DNA of 48,838 nucleotides from Caulobacterales bacterium RIFCSPHIGHO2_01_FULL_70_19 (GTDB lineage Bacteria; Pseudomonadota; Alphaproteobacteria; Caulobacterales; Caulobacteraceae). The notes beneath the pieces are model-generated. The model did no database searches. It was not told the origin of the DNA and was given only the letters and a program-made list of their open reading frames with translations. Shown here piece by piece: positions 37,617 to 47,139 of the stretch. Within the stretch, counting starts at the first letter, position 1. Every line of letters starts with the position of its first letter. Location of the stretch: contig MGLK01000042.1 of the NCBI GenBank assembly GCA_001794825.1, positions 98,026 through 146,863 on the forward strand, read 5' to 3'. The translations under genes were made by a program, and so were the position numbers.

Positions 37617-37629
37617 TCAGCCCGCGGCT

Positions 37630-38184
37630 TCAGAGCACCTGCTCGACCCGGGTCACCTCGGGGATGTAGTGCTTCATCATCTGTTCGACGCCGGCCTTCA
37701 GCGTGGCGGAGGAAGACGGGCAGCCGGCGCAGGCGCCGCGCATCCGCAGCGTCAGGACGCCGGTGGACTCGTCGAATCCGTCGAACAGGATGTCGCCGCC
37801 GTCCTGGGCCACCGCGGGCCGGATGCGGCTGTCCAGCAGCGCCTTGATCTCGAGGACCAGCTCCGAATCGTCGCCCGTCGCCGCCGGGCCTTCGCCGCTG
37901 TCACGCAGCAGCGGCGCGCCGGACATGAAGTGGTCCATGATCGCGGTGAGCGCCGCGGGCTTCAGCGCCGGCCAGCCCGGCCCGTGCGGTTCGCGGGTGA
38001 TGGAGATGTAGTCCGCGCCGAAGAAGACCCCGCTGACGCCCTCCAGCTCGAACAACGCCTCGGCGAGCGGCGATGCGGCCGCCTCGTCGACGGACCTGAA
38101 CTCGCGCGGTTCGGGCGCGACGTCCCGCCCCGGCAGGAATTTGAGCGCGTTCGGGTTCGGGGTCGGTTCGGTCTGGATGAACAT
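37630..38184 (-). CDS. NfuA-like Fe-S cluster carrier (NifU family)
   Basis: A 184-residue protein with an N-terminal Nfu domain (MFIQTEPTPNPNALKFLPGR, VSGVFFGADYISITRE) and a C-terminal NifU-like domain with the cluster-binding CAGC (Cys152, Cys155). These bind and deliver [4Fe-4S] clusters to client proteins, such as the radical-SAM enzymes MiaB and BioB encoded in this window. The ATG at 38184 gives the conserved start; a TTG further upstream is less likely. Confidence 0.95.
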   Translation of the reverse strand: MFIQTEPTPNPNALKFLPGRDVAPEPREFRSVDEAAASPLAEALFELEGVSGVFFGADYISITREPHGPGWPALKPAALTAIMDHFMSGAPLLRDSGEGPAATGDDSELVLEIKALLDSRIRPAVAQDGGDILFDGFDESTGVLTLRMRGACAGCPSSSATLKAGVEQMMKHYIPEVTRVEQVL

Positions 38185-38247
38185 GGCGCACAAGTGCGCC
38201 CGGCGGCCGGGCCGTTCAAGGGCGCCCCGTTGCGACGCCCCGCCGCG

Positions 38248-38718
38248 TCAGGCCAGATCCTCGATGTCGTTCTCGGTCAGTTCGCCGGGAACGATGGTGA
38301 CCGGGAGCTTGCGGCCGGTGAAGGCCGCGCCCTGCTTGACCATGGCGGTCACGAGGGGGCCGGGCCCGCGGCCGCCCTCGCCGGCGGCGAGAACCAGGAT
38401 CTTTATGTCCGGATCCTCCCCCACGACCTTGCGGATGCAGTTCTGCGGCTCGCCCCGCTCGATGAGCAGAAGAGGCGTTGAGCCGGCGCGTTCGCCGGCC
38501 TCGGCCGCCCACCGGTTCAGCGAGGCCTCGGCCTCGGCCCGGGTCTGTCGCTCGATCTCCTCCCGGACGCCGGACCAGTGGGCGTCGGAGGCCGCCGGCG
38601 GGATCACCCGCAGCATGACGACCCGCCCGCCGGTCGAGCGGGCGCGCCGGGCGGCGTAGCGAAGCGCCGCCTCGAACTCCGGGCTGTCGTCGACCACGAC
38701 CAGGAACTTGCGCGGCAT
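38248..38718 (-). CDS. Universal stress protein (UspA family)
   Basis: A 156-residue UspA-fold protein with FLVVVDDSPEFEAALRYAARRA at the N-terminus, a central KILVLAAGEGG strand-loop and the C-terminal LPVTIVPGELT. The ATP-binding G-2x-G-9x-G(S/T) motif of UspFG types is not clearly present, so it may not bind ATP. It stands alone between nfuA and the glutamate dehydrogenase gene. Role inferred from the family only. Confidence 0.9.
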   Translation of the reverse strand: MPRKFLVVVDDSPEFEAALRYAARRARSTGGRVVMLRVIPPAASDAHWSGVREEIERQTRAEAEASLNRWAAEAGERAGSTPLLLIERGEPQNCIRKVVGEDPDIKILVLAAGEGGRGPGPLVTAMVKQGAAFTGRKLPVTIVPGELTENDIEDLA

Positions 38719-38781
38719 CGCCCTCTCCCCTTCCAGCCCACAGTAGCAGATCGCCCGGCGTCGGAGTCGCCGGGCCCGCAG

Positions 38782-41700
38782 TCACCCGGCGACCGCCGCG
38801 ATTTCGCGGATCGCCGCGTTGGCGATGGTGAGCTTGGCGAAGGTCCAGCCGGCGCCGGAGGCCTCGATCTCGTCGACCGAAGCCCGGACGCCCTCGACCG
38901 TCGCCAGCCGCGGACCGATCCAGGCGTCCACAGCGGCCTCGGCGGAGGCTTCCGATACGCCCACCGAGGCGTCGGACGCCCGCGCCACGGCGCGGGTCAG
39001 CACCATCTGCTCGGTCATCAGGTCCTCGATCAGGCGCCGCACCGCGAGCCGGTCGAAATGGTCGGCCGACGGCACCCCGCCCGCGGCGGCGCGCAGCCGG
39101 TCGAAGTCGAAGGCGGCCCCGACCTGGTGGTACAGCATCGCCATCGCCGGCTCGGGCCACCCGGCTTCGCGGGCGAGGTCGCCGATGTCCGCCGTGGCCA
39201 CGAGGGGCCGCAGCATGGCCAGGTCGCGGGCCATCGTCTCGTCGACGCCCAGCTGGACGAAGGTGCGAACCCGGCCCTCCAGCTTGTCCTGCTCGAACCG
39301 GGACAGGACGGCGCCGCCGGCCGCCCGCAGCGCGTCGGCGGTCGACCGGTAGGCGGCGATCAGGGCCTCGACGCCGGCGCCCTCGCGGGTCGCCCGCCGC
39401 GCCAGCCAGAACGTCTGCCGCCGCAGCACGGTGGCGATCTCCTGGTAGAGGGCCGTCTGGGCGTCGGCGCTGATCCTGAGGTCGAGACCCGACACGGCGT
39501 CCCAAGCCTCGTCGAGGCGGAATATCTGACGGGCGGCCTCGAAGGCGATGACCATCGCTCCCGTGTCGCAGCGCGCCGACAGGCGCAGCCGCTCCGGGAA
39601 GGTCGGGCCGCACATGTTGACGATCTCGTTCGAGAGAACGGTCGAGACGATCTCCCGACGCAGGCGATGTCCCTGCATCTCGGCCTCGAACCTGGCCAGC
39701 GGCTCCGGGAAGTAGCGAACCAGGGTCCGGCGGAAGAACGGATCGTCCGGCGCCCTGGAGGCGACGATGTCGTTGAACAGCTCGATCTTCGAATAGGCGG
39801 TGAGGACCGCCAGCTCGGGGCGGGTCAGGGCGGCGCCGGACGCCTTCATCTCCGCCAGCCGGAGGTCGTCGGGAAGGCCCTCCACCTTGCGGTCGAGCTT
39901 ACCCTTGGCGCCGAGCCACTGCATGAAGCGCTGCTGGGCGTCGAGCGCGCCGGGGCCCTCGGCCTGTTGAAGCGTCAGGGCGAGGGTCTGGTCGTAGTTG
40001 TGGGCCAGCACCTTGAGCCCGACCTCCTCCGTCATCGACGCGAGCAGGGGATTGCGATCCTCCGCCTTGAGCGAACCGGAGGCGATGGCCGCTCCGGTGA
40101 GGATCTTGATGTTGACCTCATGGTCGGAGCTGTCGACGCCGGCGGAGTTGTCGATGGCGTCGGTGTTCACCCGGCCGCCGTTGCGGGCGAAGCCGATGCG
40201 CCCGGCCTGGGTCAGGCCGAGGTTGGCGCCTTCGCCAATGACCCTGGCGCGCACCTCGACGCCATCGATGCGGATCGCGTCGTTGGCCTTGTCGCCGACC
40301 TGCGCGTCCGTCTCGTGCGCCGCCTTCACATAGGTGCCGATGCCGCCGAAGTAGAGCAGCTCCACCGGCGCCTTGAGGATCGCACGCATGAGGGCGGCGG
40401 GGTCGAGCACGTCCTCGGCGATGTCGAGCGCCGCCTTGATCTCCGGGGTCAGCTCGATCGACTTGGCGGAACGCGGGAAGACGCCGCCCCCCTTCGAGAT
40501 CAGGCTCTTGTCGTAATCCTGCCAGCTGGAGCGCGGGAGTTCGAACAGGCGCTTCCGCTCGACCCACGAGGTCGCGGGATCCGGGTCGGGATCGATGAAG
40601 ATGTCGCGGTGGTCGAAGGCCGCGACCAGCCGGATGGCCTTCGACAGCAGCATGCCGTTGCCGAACACGTCGCCCGACATGTCGCCCACGCCCGCGACGG
40701 TGAAGGGCTCGGTCTGGATGTCCTTGCCCATTTCGCGGAAGTGGCGCTTGACCGCCTCCCAGGCGCCGCGGGCGGTGATGCCCATCTCCTTGTGGTCGTA
40801 TCCGGCCGAGCCGCCGCTGGCGAAGGCGTCGTCCAGCCAGAACCCGTACGAGGCGGACACCCCGTTGGCGATGTCGGAAAAGGTCGCCGTCCCCTTGTCG
40901 GCGGCGACGACGAGGTAGGGGTCGTCGCCTTCCCAGCGAACCACCGCGGCGGGCGGAACGACCGAGCCGTCGGCGGCGATGTTGTCGGTGACGTCGAGCA
41001 GGCCGGACAGGAAGGTCTTGTAGGCGCGGATCGCCTCCTGTTGCTGCGCATCGCGGTCGCCGCCGGCGCGGACGATGGTCGGCAGGTGCTTCGGATAGAA
41101 GCCGCCCTTGGAGCCGACCGGCACGATGACGGCGTTCTTGACCTGCTGGGCCTTCACCAGGCCGAGCACCTCGGTGCGGAAGTCGTCGCGCCGGTCCGAC
41201 CAACGCAGGCCGCCGCGGGCCACAGGCCCAAAGCGCAGATGCACGCCCTCGACGTGCGGCGCCCAGACGAAGATCTCGCGGTAGGGCCTCGGCAGGGGCA
41301 GGTCGTCCAGCTCCCGCGAGGCGATCTTGATCGAAATGTAGGGCTTGGGCGCGCCATCCGGGCCCGGCTGGTAATAGTTGGTGCGTTTGACCGCGCCGAT
41401 CAGGAGCGCCAGGCGGCGCAGCGCCTTGTCGTGGTCGAGGCTCTTCACGTCGCGGAGGAGCTGGACGATGCGCGCGTCGAGGTCGGCGACGGCGGCCTCG
41501 CGGGAGACGCCGTCGAGGCCGGAGGCAGGATCGAACCTGGCGCGGAAGAGGCCGAGGAGCGCCCGCGCCACGTCCGGATAGTCGCGCAGCGCCTCTTCCT
41601 GCACCGCCTGACTGGGATCGAGGCCGGTCTGCTGGCGGTACCGCGCCAGGGTCCGGATCAGCGCCGCCTCACGCCACGAAACCCCGAGCTCCAGCACCAG

Positions 41701-43647
41701 CCGGTTGAAGCCGTCGCTCTCGGTGCGGCCATTCCAGACGGCGACGAACGCCTCCTCGAAGGGCGCGCGTACGGCGGCGAAGTCGAGGCCGCCGCCGCGC
41801 GGATCCTCGAGCAGGAACTCATGGACGTGGATCTCCGGATCGCCCGCCGGCGTCAGCGCGTGGCCCCACTCCTCCAGGGTCTTCAGCCCCATGTCCGCGA
41901 GGATCGGCAGCACGTCCGACAAGGGCACCGCCGCGCCCCGGCGGTACAGCTTGAAGCGGAAATTCAGCGGGCCGTCGCGATCGGTGCGGAAGGCCCGGAC
42001 CGCCACCGGCTCGCCGTCGCCCACGAGGCCCGAGGCGTTGAGCGCATCGACCGCCTGGTAGTCGCGCACGGCCTCGGCCGCATCGTAACGGTCGCGGTAG
42101 GAGGCGCGGAAGGCGTCGGCCCAGCGGGCGCTGACCGGCCCGACCGAGACCTCGTCGACGCCGACGGCGCGCAGGGCCGACTCGAAGCGGTCGACCCAGC
42201 TGCGCCCCGCCTCGGCGATCTCGGCCGCCAGCGCCGCCTCGTCGGGGCAGGGGTGATCGCCGGGGGTCACGCCGATGATGTAATGAATCCGGACCAGCGG
42301 CTGGTCGGTCAGCTGCGGGTACCAGGCCGAGACGCGGCCGCCCCACGCCCGCGCGAGGATCGCGCCGATCCGTTCGCGGACCGAGGCATGGAACCGCTCC
42401 CGCGGAATGAAGGCCAGGACCGACACGAACCGGTCGAACGGGTCCCGGCGCGTGAAGGTCTTGATGCGCGGGCGATCATGGAGGTGCAGGATGCCCAGCG
42501 CGATCTCGAGCAGCTCGTCGCCGCTGATCTGGAAGAGTTCGTCCCGCGGGTAGTTCTCGAGAATGTTCTTGAGACGCTTGTAGCTGTGCGTGCCCTCCGC
42601 CTTTCCCGCTGCGGCGAGGGCGTTTGCGACCTTGCGACGGATCAGCGGCACCTCGCTGGCGGCCTTGTCGTAGGCCTCGGCGGTGAACAGGCCGACGAAG
42701 CGGATCTCGCCGGAGGCCTTGCCGTCCGGGCCGAACCGCTTGACGCCGACGTAGTCGAGGTAGGCCCGGCGGTGCACCCGCGAACGGACGTTCGCCTTGG
42801 CGACCGTGACCGGTTCCGAGAGATTCAGCTGACGCTTCATCGACCGGGTCAGGACGGCGGGTTCGTTGGCCCGGCGCAGCACCGTGCGTTCCGGATCCGC
42901 GAGCACGCCGAGCCCGACGCCGGACAGCGACAGCGGCGCCTCGGCCTCGTAGCCGCCATCGGCCGTGCGCGGGAACTCGTAGGCGCGGGCCCCGAGGAAG
43001 ACGAAGTGGTCCGAGGCCAGCCAGCGGAGGAAGGCGAGGTTCTCGGCCAGGACTTCCGGGTCGATGTTCAGCGGCGCCGCCTCGAGTTCGGAGATCGACC
43101 GCTCGATCAGCGCCTGCATGGCCCCGTGGTCGGCGACCGCCGCCCGGACGTCGGCCATGGTGGCGGCCAGGGTCTCGCCCAGCGCGTCGCGCCGCTCCTG
43201 CGGCAGGGCGTCCATCACGACGATGATCAGCGAGACCCGGCCGTCGGCGCGGTCGACGATCGGATGGTACATCGAACGGACGCTGACGCCGGCCTCGGCC
43301 AGCTCGCCCATGACGCTGTCCACCAGGAAGGGCCGGTCGTCCTGGACGATCCAGAGCACGTCGTAGCCGGTGGGGTGTCCGCGCGCCCCGGTGTGCGGGC
43401 CCACGCTGATGAGGGCGGCGCCCCCGGGCTGGCGGTCCAGCGACGAGCGCCAGACGGCTCCCAGCAGGGCGGCGAGGTCGGCGGCGCCGAGCTCCGGCGT
43501 CTCGTCGCCGGCGTGGTCCTCGAGGACCTGCGCAAGGAAGGATTTCTCCGCCGCTCCGGGCGGTTGACCCGTCACCGCCTCGAAGCCCGACTCCAACGCC
43601 TCCAGGGTGATCGCCTGAGGGAGCGTGGGGGCCGTATCGCCGGACAT
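38782..43647 (-). CDS. gdhZ: NAD-dependent glutamate dehydrogenase, large (180-kDa) type
   Basis: A 1621-residue NAD-specific glutamate dehydrogenase (Bac_GDH/GDH-180 class) that deaminates glutamate to 2-oxoglutarate. An N-terminal regulatory half with ACT-like domains is followed by the catalytic core near residues 790-1100: GPVARGGLRWSDRRDDFRTEVLG, SKGGFYPK (about 845) and DVFGNGMLLSKAIRL (about 990). The start MSGDTAPTLPQ at 43647 is preceded by AAGAGAG. In Caulobacter the orthologous GdhZ also restrains division by acting on FtsZ in a nutrient- and cell-cycle-dependent way; the same role here is inference. A weak promoter (TTGCCC-16-TAGTCT, 43704-43731) lies upstream. Confidence 0.96.
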   Translation of the reverse strand: MSGDTAPTLPQAITLEALESGFEAVTGQPPGAAEKSFLAQVLEDHAGDETPELGAADLAALLGAVWRSSLDRQPGGAALISVGPHTGARGHPTGYDVLWIVQDDRPFLVDSVMGELAEAGVSVRSMYHPIVDRADGRVSLIIVVMDALPQERRDALGETLAATMADVRAAVADHGAMQALIERSISELEAAPLNIDPEVLAENLAFLRWLASDHFVFLGARAYEFPRTADGGYEAEAPLSLSGVGLGVLADPERTVLRRANEPAVLTRSMKRQLNLSEPVTVAKANVRSRVHRRAYLDYVGVKRFGPDGKASGEIRFVGLFTAEAYDKAASEVPLIRRKVANALAAAGKAEGTHSYKRLKNILENYPRDELFQISGDELLEIALGILHLHDRPRIKTFTRRDPFDRFVSVLAFIPRERFHASVRERIGAILARAWGGRVSAWYPQLTDQPLVRIHYIIGVTPGDHPCPDEAALAAEIAEAGRSWVDRFESALRAVGVDEVSVGPVSARWADAFRASYRDRYDAAEAVRDYQAVDALNASGLVGDGEPVAVRAFRTDRDGPLNFRFKLYRRGAAVPLSDVLPILADMGLKTLEEWGHALTPAGDPEIHVHEFLLEDPRGGGLDFAAVRAPFEEAFVAVWNGRTESDGFNRLVLELGVSWREAALIRTLARYRQQTGLDPSQAVQEEALRDYPDVARALLGLFRARFDPASGLDGVSREAAVADLDARIVQLLRDVKSLDHDKALRRLALLIGAVKRTNYYQPGPDGAPKPYISIKIASRELDDLPLPRPYREIFVWAPHVEGVHLRFGPVARGGLRWSDRRDDFRTEVLGLVKAQQVKNAVIVPVGSKGGFYPKHLPTIVRAGGDRDAQQQEAIRAYKTFLSGLLDVTDNIAADGSVVPPAAVVRWEGDDPYLVVAADKGTATFSDIANGVSASYGFWLDDAFASGGSAGYDHKEMGITARGAWEAVKRHFREMGKDIQTEPFTVAGVGDMSGDVFGNGMLLSKAIRLVAAFDHRDIFIDPDPDPATSWVERKRLFELPRSSWQDYDKSLISKGGGVFPRSAKSIELTPEIKAALDIAEDVLDPAALMRAILKAPVELLYFGGIGTYVKAAHETDAQVGDKANDAIRIDGVEVRARVIGEGANLGLTQAGRIGFARNGGRVNTDAIDNSAGVDSSDHEVNIKILTGAAIASGSLKAEDRNPLLASMTEEVGLKVLAHNYDQTLALTLQQAEGPGALDAQQRFMQWLGAKGKLDRKVEGLPDDLRLAEMKASGAALTRPELAVLTAYSKIELFNDIVASRAPDDPFFRRTLVRYFPEPLARFEAEMQGHRLRREIVSTVLSNEIVNMCGPTFPERLRLSARCDTGAMVIAFEAARQIFRLDEAWDAVSGLDLRISADAQTALYQEIATVLRRQTFWLARRATREGAGVEALIAAYRSTADALRAAGGAVLSRFEQDKLEGRVRTFVQLGVDETMARDLAMLRPLVATADIGDLAREAGWPEPAMAMLYHQVGAAFDFDRLRAAAGGVPSADHFDRLAVRRLIEDLMTEQMVLTRAVARASDASVGVSEASAEAAVDAWIGPRLATVEGVRASVDEIEASGAGWTFAKLTIANAAIREIAAVAG

Positions 43648-43957
43648 GAGAGGCTCTCTTGGTGGTGGGTGCGGTCCGCTGGAACGGCCGCCGATGGGCA
43701 GGCAGACTAGGCTGCTTCTCCGCTTGGGCAAGCCGCCGTCCGTGCGGGTCCTAGGCCACCCGGACGCGCTCGGAAAGCCCCCCTCTCAGGCTTCCGCCGG
43801 AGCCCGGATACGACAAGGCCGCCGGGCTTTCGCCCGGCGGCCTCTTCGGACCGGCGCCCAGGAGGGGAGGGGTTGGCGCCGATCAATTCCGCCGCAGCCT
43901 TGGGGGAGGGGAGGGGGCCGCGGCGACAGGGCGGAGATAGGCGCCGGTTGTGGCCAA
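43648..43957. other. 310-bp intergenic region between GDH and the AI-2E permease
   Basis: This gap holds a weak minus-strand promoter for the GDH gene (TTGCCC at 43726-43731 and TAGTCT at 43704-43709, 16 bp apart) and an intrinsic terminator at 43817-43842. The remainder is G-run-rich (GGGAGGGGAGGGG types) without a plausible reading frame. Confidence 0.5.
43817..43842 (-). terminator. Intrinsic terminator downstream of the AI-2E permease gene
   Basis: GGCCGCCGGGC and GCCCGGCGGCC form a perfect 11-bp stem around a 4-nt loop. On the minus strand it is followed by TTGTCGT, a weak U-tract. It lies about 115 nt beyond the permease stop and before the GDH promoter, which separates the two transcription units. 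Confidence 0.75.
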
Positions 43958-45097
43958 TCAAGGGCGGCTTTCGTCCGCCGGCGGCGATTGCCTGCGGCGG
44001 GTTGCCGCGCTCTCCGGGACCTCGGGATGCTGCGCGTAGGGCTCGCCGTCGCCGGACAGCAGGATCGCCATCCAGCGCGAGCCCCTGAACTCCGCCAGGA
44101 TGGCCATGGCCATCACCGCCAGGGGGGTCGACAGGAACATGCCGACGATCCCCCACACCTTGCCCCAGAACGCCAGGGACAGCAGCACGACCACGGGATC
44201 GATGTTCTGGTTTTCGCCCTGCATACGCGGCTGGATGAAGTTGCCGCTGACGAACAGGATCGCCTGCAGACCGACCAGCAGCACGCCGGCCTGCCAGTAG
44301 GTCTCGAACTGCACCAGGGCGAACAGGGGCGGAACCAGTCCCGCCACAGCCCCGCCGAGAACCGGGATGAAACAGACGATGAAGATGACGAAGGTCCAGA
44401 ACTCGGCGTTCTGCAGCCCGACGCCGCGCATCAGCGCCCAGGCGGCGGCGCAGATCATCGCCCCCGTGACGGTCTGGACCCACAGATAGCCTTCGACGCC
44501 GCCGCGGACCCGCTGGAACACCTCCATCGCCTCGCTGCGGTTCACACGATCCGGGAACATGCCGACGAGCTTGCGCCTGAAGCCGGCCTGCGAGGCCAGC
44601 AGGAAGGCGAGATAGATCAGCACGAAGACGGCGCCGGTCACGGCCCCCTGGGCCTGCAGGGCGAAGGCGGTCAGGTAGCCGCGGATGTCCAGCTGGGTGA
44701 TCAGTTCGGATGCGGTAGGCGGCGTCTGGACGCCGAACAGGGCGGCGACGTCGCCAATCACCTGGTCCAGCCGGGGCCCCATGCGGCTGGTTACGCCGGT
44801 GGCGTCGTCGAAGAAGTTCAGCGCGCCGTTGGCGATGATGGCGATGGAGGCGAAGAAGCCGAGGATCACCACGATCAGGGCCGCCGCGCCGGCCAGATGC
44901 GACGGCACCGGCGTGCGCTCCTCGATGAACCGCTTCAGGCCGTCGATCATGATCAGCAGGAAGATCGCCATCGCCAGCGGCGTGAGGATGTCCGCCAGCC
45001 AGTAGACGGCGCCGCCCACCGCGACGATCGCGACAGCGACGAGGGCGTTGCGGGCCACGGTCGAGGTGGGAACGGCGATCGGCGGCTTCATCGCCAT
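43958..45097 (-). CDS. AI-2E family transporter (UPF0118 permease)
   Basis: A 379-residue inner-membrane protein with about eight hydrophobic segments in the AI-2E transporter layout: an N-terminal cluster (20-55, 68-90), a soluble stretch (about 95-150), and a C-terminal cluster (about 160-345) containing FIPVLGGAVAGLVPPLFALVQ and FVSGNFIQPRMQGENQNIDPVVVLLSL, the family hallmark. Members move various substrates; export of quorum-sensing signals should not be assumed. The ATG is at 45097 (alternative at 45091). Confidence 0.93.
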   Translation of the reverse strand: MAMKPPIAVPTSTVARNALVAVAIVAVGGAVYWLADILTPLAMAIFLLIMIDGLKRFIEERTPVPSHLAGAAALIVVILGFFASIAIIANGALNFFDDATGVTSRMGPRLDQVIGDVAALFGVQTPPTASELITQLDIRGYLTAFALQAQGAVTGAVFVLIYLAFLLASQAGFRRKLVGMFPDRVNRSEAMEVFQRVRGGVEGYLWVQTVTGAMICAAAWALMRGVGLQNAEFWTFVIFIVCFIPVLGGAVAGLVPPLFALVQFETYWQAGVLLVGLQAILFVSGNFIQPRMQGENQNIDPVVVLLSLAFWGKVWGIVGMFLSTPLAVMAMAILAEFRGSRWMAILLSGDGEPYAQHPEVPESAATRRRQSPPADESRP

Positions 45098-45206
45098 ATG
45101 GTCAAGGTCCTGCCGGGTTGCGTCAATCGGCCTTGAACCGTCGCCGTGTCCCGTGGACCCTGAGCGCCGATCCGGGCCCGGAGTTCCCGGCGACGGCGGA
45201 GCCGTC

Positions 45207-46322
45207 TCAGCCCCGCGGAACCAGCCGCCACATCCTGAGCGGGTGACGCACGGCGCCGGCTTCCTCGCCGGCCTGGCGCCCGCGGCCCATGTAGAGGTCG
45301 GCGCGGACCGGGCCGCGGATGGCCGAACCGGTGTCGAGGGCCGTCACCAGACCCCGATAGCTGCCGCGGGCGCCGACGAGATTTCCGCCATCGGCCTCGA
45401 TCCAGACGAGGTCGCCGTAACGCCAGTTCTCCGGGTCGACGGCGATGGCGCGCCGGGCCGGAAGGGGAACGCCCGCGGCGCCGGCCGGGTGGCCGCCGTC
45501 GTCCGGATCGAGACGGAAGAAGATGTAGCGGGGATTCAGCCCCATCACCGCCCTCGCCTCGGGACCGCGGTGGTCGGCCAGCCAGGCGCGGATGGCCTCG
45601 CCCGACGTCCCGTTCGGCGGCAACAGGCCCTGCTCCGCCATCGGCCGGGCGATGCCGACGAAGGGGCGACCATTGTCTGCCGCGTAGGCCGCGCGGGCCC
45701 GCGAACCGTCCTCGAAGGTCAGGTAGCCGGAGCCCTGGATCTGCAGGAAGAACAGGTCCTCGGCCCGCATCCAGGCGAGAATCCCGGTCGGGGGATCCGC
45801 CTCGATCTGCGCCCGCTCAGGCAGGGTCTGGCCCCGGGTCCAGCCGGCGGGAGCCGCCAGCACCGGCGCGTCGAATTCGCCGCCCGGCGCGCGACGCGCC
45901 TCGTACTCGGGCGCGAAATAGGCGGTGAGCAGGCCGGGTCCGCCGTCGTCGGTCTTCGCGGGCGCGACGGTGAATCCGGTCTCGAAATAGGCCCGGGCGA
46001 GGCTGGGGGTGACGGGGCGGGATGTCCGCTGCAGGTCGCGCGCCCGCTCGCACTGGGCCTGGGCGGCCGGGTCGCGCGCGGCGCCGCAGACCTGCGTCCA
46101 CGCCTCGAAGGCGGCGAGGTGATCCTCCTCGTTCCAGCCCGGCAGGCTGGCCGGGCTGATCGCGGCGGCCGGCGGCGCGGCGGGCGGGGGCATGGGCTCC
46201 GCCGGCGGAGCGGGAGCGGGAGTCGGCGCGGTGGCGCAGGCAGCCAGGGTCAGGGCGAGGCCGGCGAGGACCGCGGCGAGGCGAAAGCGGGCCGGCGCGA
46301 CGCGGCGCACGCCGCGGCTCAC
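45207..46322 (-). CDS. mltA: Membrane-bound lytic murein transglycosylase A (MltA)
   Basis: A 371-residue lipoprotein with lipobox LAAC after a hydrophobic signal, a Pro/Ala-rich linker, and an MltA domain followed by the 3D domain (LTAYFAPEYEARRA, PTGILAWMRAEDLFFLQIQGSGYLTFEDG, NPRYIFFRL, LVTALDTGSAIRGPVRADLYMGRG). The two catalytic aspartates lie in the 3D part. It cleaves peptidoglycan to 1,6-anhydromuropeptides. It starts with GTG at 46322, overlapping the Tim44 stop as GTGA; Tim44-mltA is the usual alphaproteobacterial pair. Confidence 0.96.
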   Translation of the reverse strand: MSRGVRRVAPARFRLAAVLAGLALTLAACATAPTPAPAPPAEPMPPPAAPPAAAISPASLPGWNEEDHLAAFEAWTQVCGAARDPAAQAQCERARDLQRTSRPVTPSLARAYFETGFTVAPAKTDDGGPGLLTAYFAPEYEARRAPGGEFDAPVLAAPAGWTRGQTLPERAQIEADPPTGILAWMRAEDLFFLQIQGSGYLTFEDGSRARAAYAADNGRPFVGIARPMAEQGLLPPNGTSGEAIRAWLADHRGPEARAVMGLNPRYIFFRLDPDDGGHPAGAAGVPLPARRAIAVDPENWRYGDLVWIEADGGNLVGARGSYRGLVTALDTGSAIRGPVRADLYMGRGRQAGEEAGAVRHPLRMWRLVPRG

Positions 46323-46960
46323 GCGGTCGCGGGTTCGGTGCGGGCCAGCACCCAGTTGGGATCGCTGGCGCCCAGCTGGCGCTCGAAGGTCCAGATCTCG
46401 GCCACCCGGCGCTCCTCGACCTGCTCTTCCGCGGCGGGATCGGCCGGCTTCACCCGGTTGCGGAGCTCGGCGAGGAAGCGGACCTTGGCCACGGCGCGAT
46501 TGTCCTCGGCGGTCGCCAGCTCCAGATCGGCGCGGGCCGGATGGACGAACTCGGCCGTCTCGGTCTCCCCCCGCGCCTCGCGGGCGGCGATTCCCGCCTC
46601 GAAGGACTCCATCACCCGCGGGGTCAGCAGGGGCCTGAGCGTCTCGCGGTCGCCCGAGGCGTAGGCGCGCACGATGGTTTCGTGCGCCTGCCGGGCGCCC
46701 TCGAGGAAGCGGACGGGGTCGAAGTTCGGGTCGCGCGCCTTGAGACCGGCGATGGCGGCCAGGGTGACGGCGTCCAGCACATTCGGGCGGCCGGGGCCCG
46801 CCTGCTCCCCCGCCGACGCCGGCGTCGCCGGGACCTGCGGACGGGCGCGGGCGTCATCCTCCGGCTGCCGCCCCACCTTCTTGCCCAGCACGTTGTAGAG
46901 CTGGAACAGGACGAAGGCGGCGATGACGGCGAAGATGACGATCTGAACCTGGACCGGCAC
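46319..46960 (-). CDS. Tim44/TimA family membrane-anchored protein
   Basis: A 213-residue protein with one N-terminal transmembrane segment (about 5-20), a Pro/Ala/Arg-rich linker and a Tim44-like domain (about 60-210; FLEGARQAHETIVRAYASGD, LRPLLTPRVMESFEAGIAARE, VRFLAELRNRV). It is the bacterial relative of the mitochondrial import motor anchor. I prefer the GTG at 46960, which has AGGGA at six-base spacing; TTG at 46966 is the alternative. It is coupled to mltA by GTGA. Its upstream gap is shared divergently with secB. Confidence 0.92.
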   Translation of the reverse strand: MPVQVQIVIFAVIAAFVLFQLYNVLGKKVGRQPEDDARARPQVPATPASAGEQAGPGRPNVLDAVTLAAIAGLKARDPNFDPVRFLEGARQAHETIVRAYASGDRETLRPLLTPRVMESFEAGIAAREARGETETAEFVHPARADLELATAEDNRAVAKVRFLAELRNRVKPADPAAEEQVEERRVAEIWTFERQLGASDPNWVLARTEPATA

Positions 46961-47139
46961 GGGCAATCCCTGACTGGCGCCCGGGGAGGGCGCGGACGAC
47001 GATTAGGGGCTGATATGGGGCGGCGCAAGGCGCGGCGCTCGCCTCGTCGGGGGCGCCGCGTTGCCGCACGGGGCGCCCCGTGCTAGTCGCCGCCGCTTCC
47101 GGGCCGCCGCCCAGCCACATTCATGACAGACTTCGCCCG

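Noticed and set aside
38578-43710. A 1710-codon open frame on the plus strand opposite the glutamate dehydrogenase gene
   Set aside because: It is antisense to a clearly conserved 1621-residue enzyme, has Arg/Gly/Ala/His-rich low-information sequence and no recognisable domain; long shadow frames are expected at this GC content.
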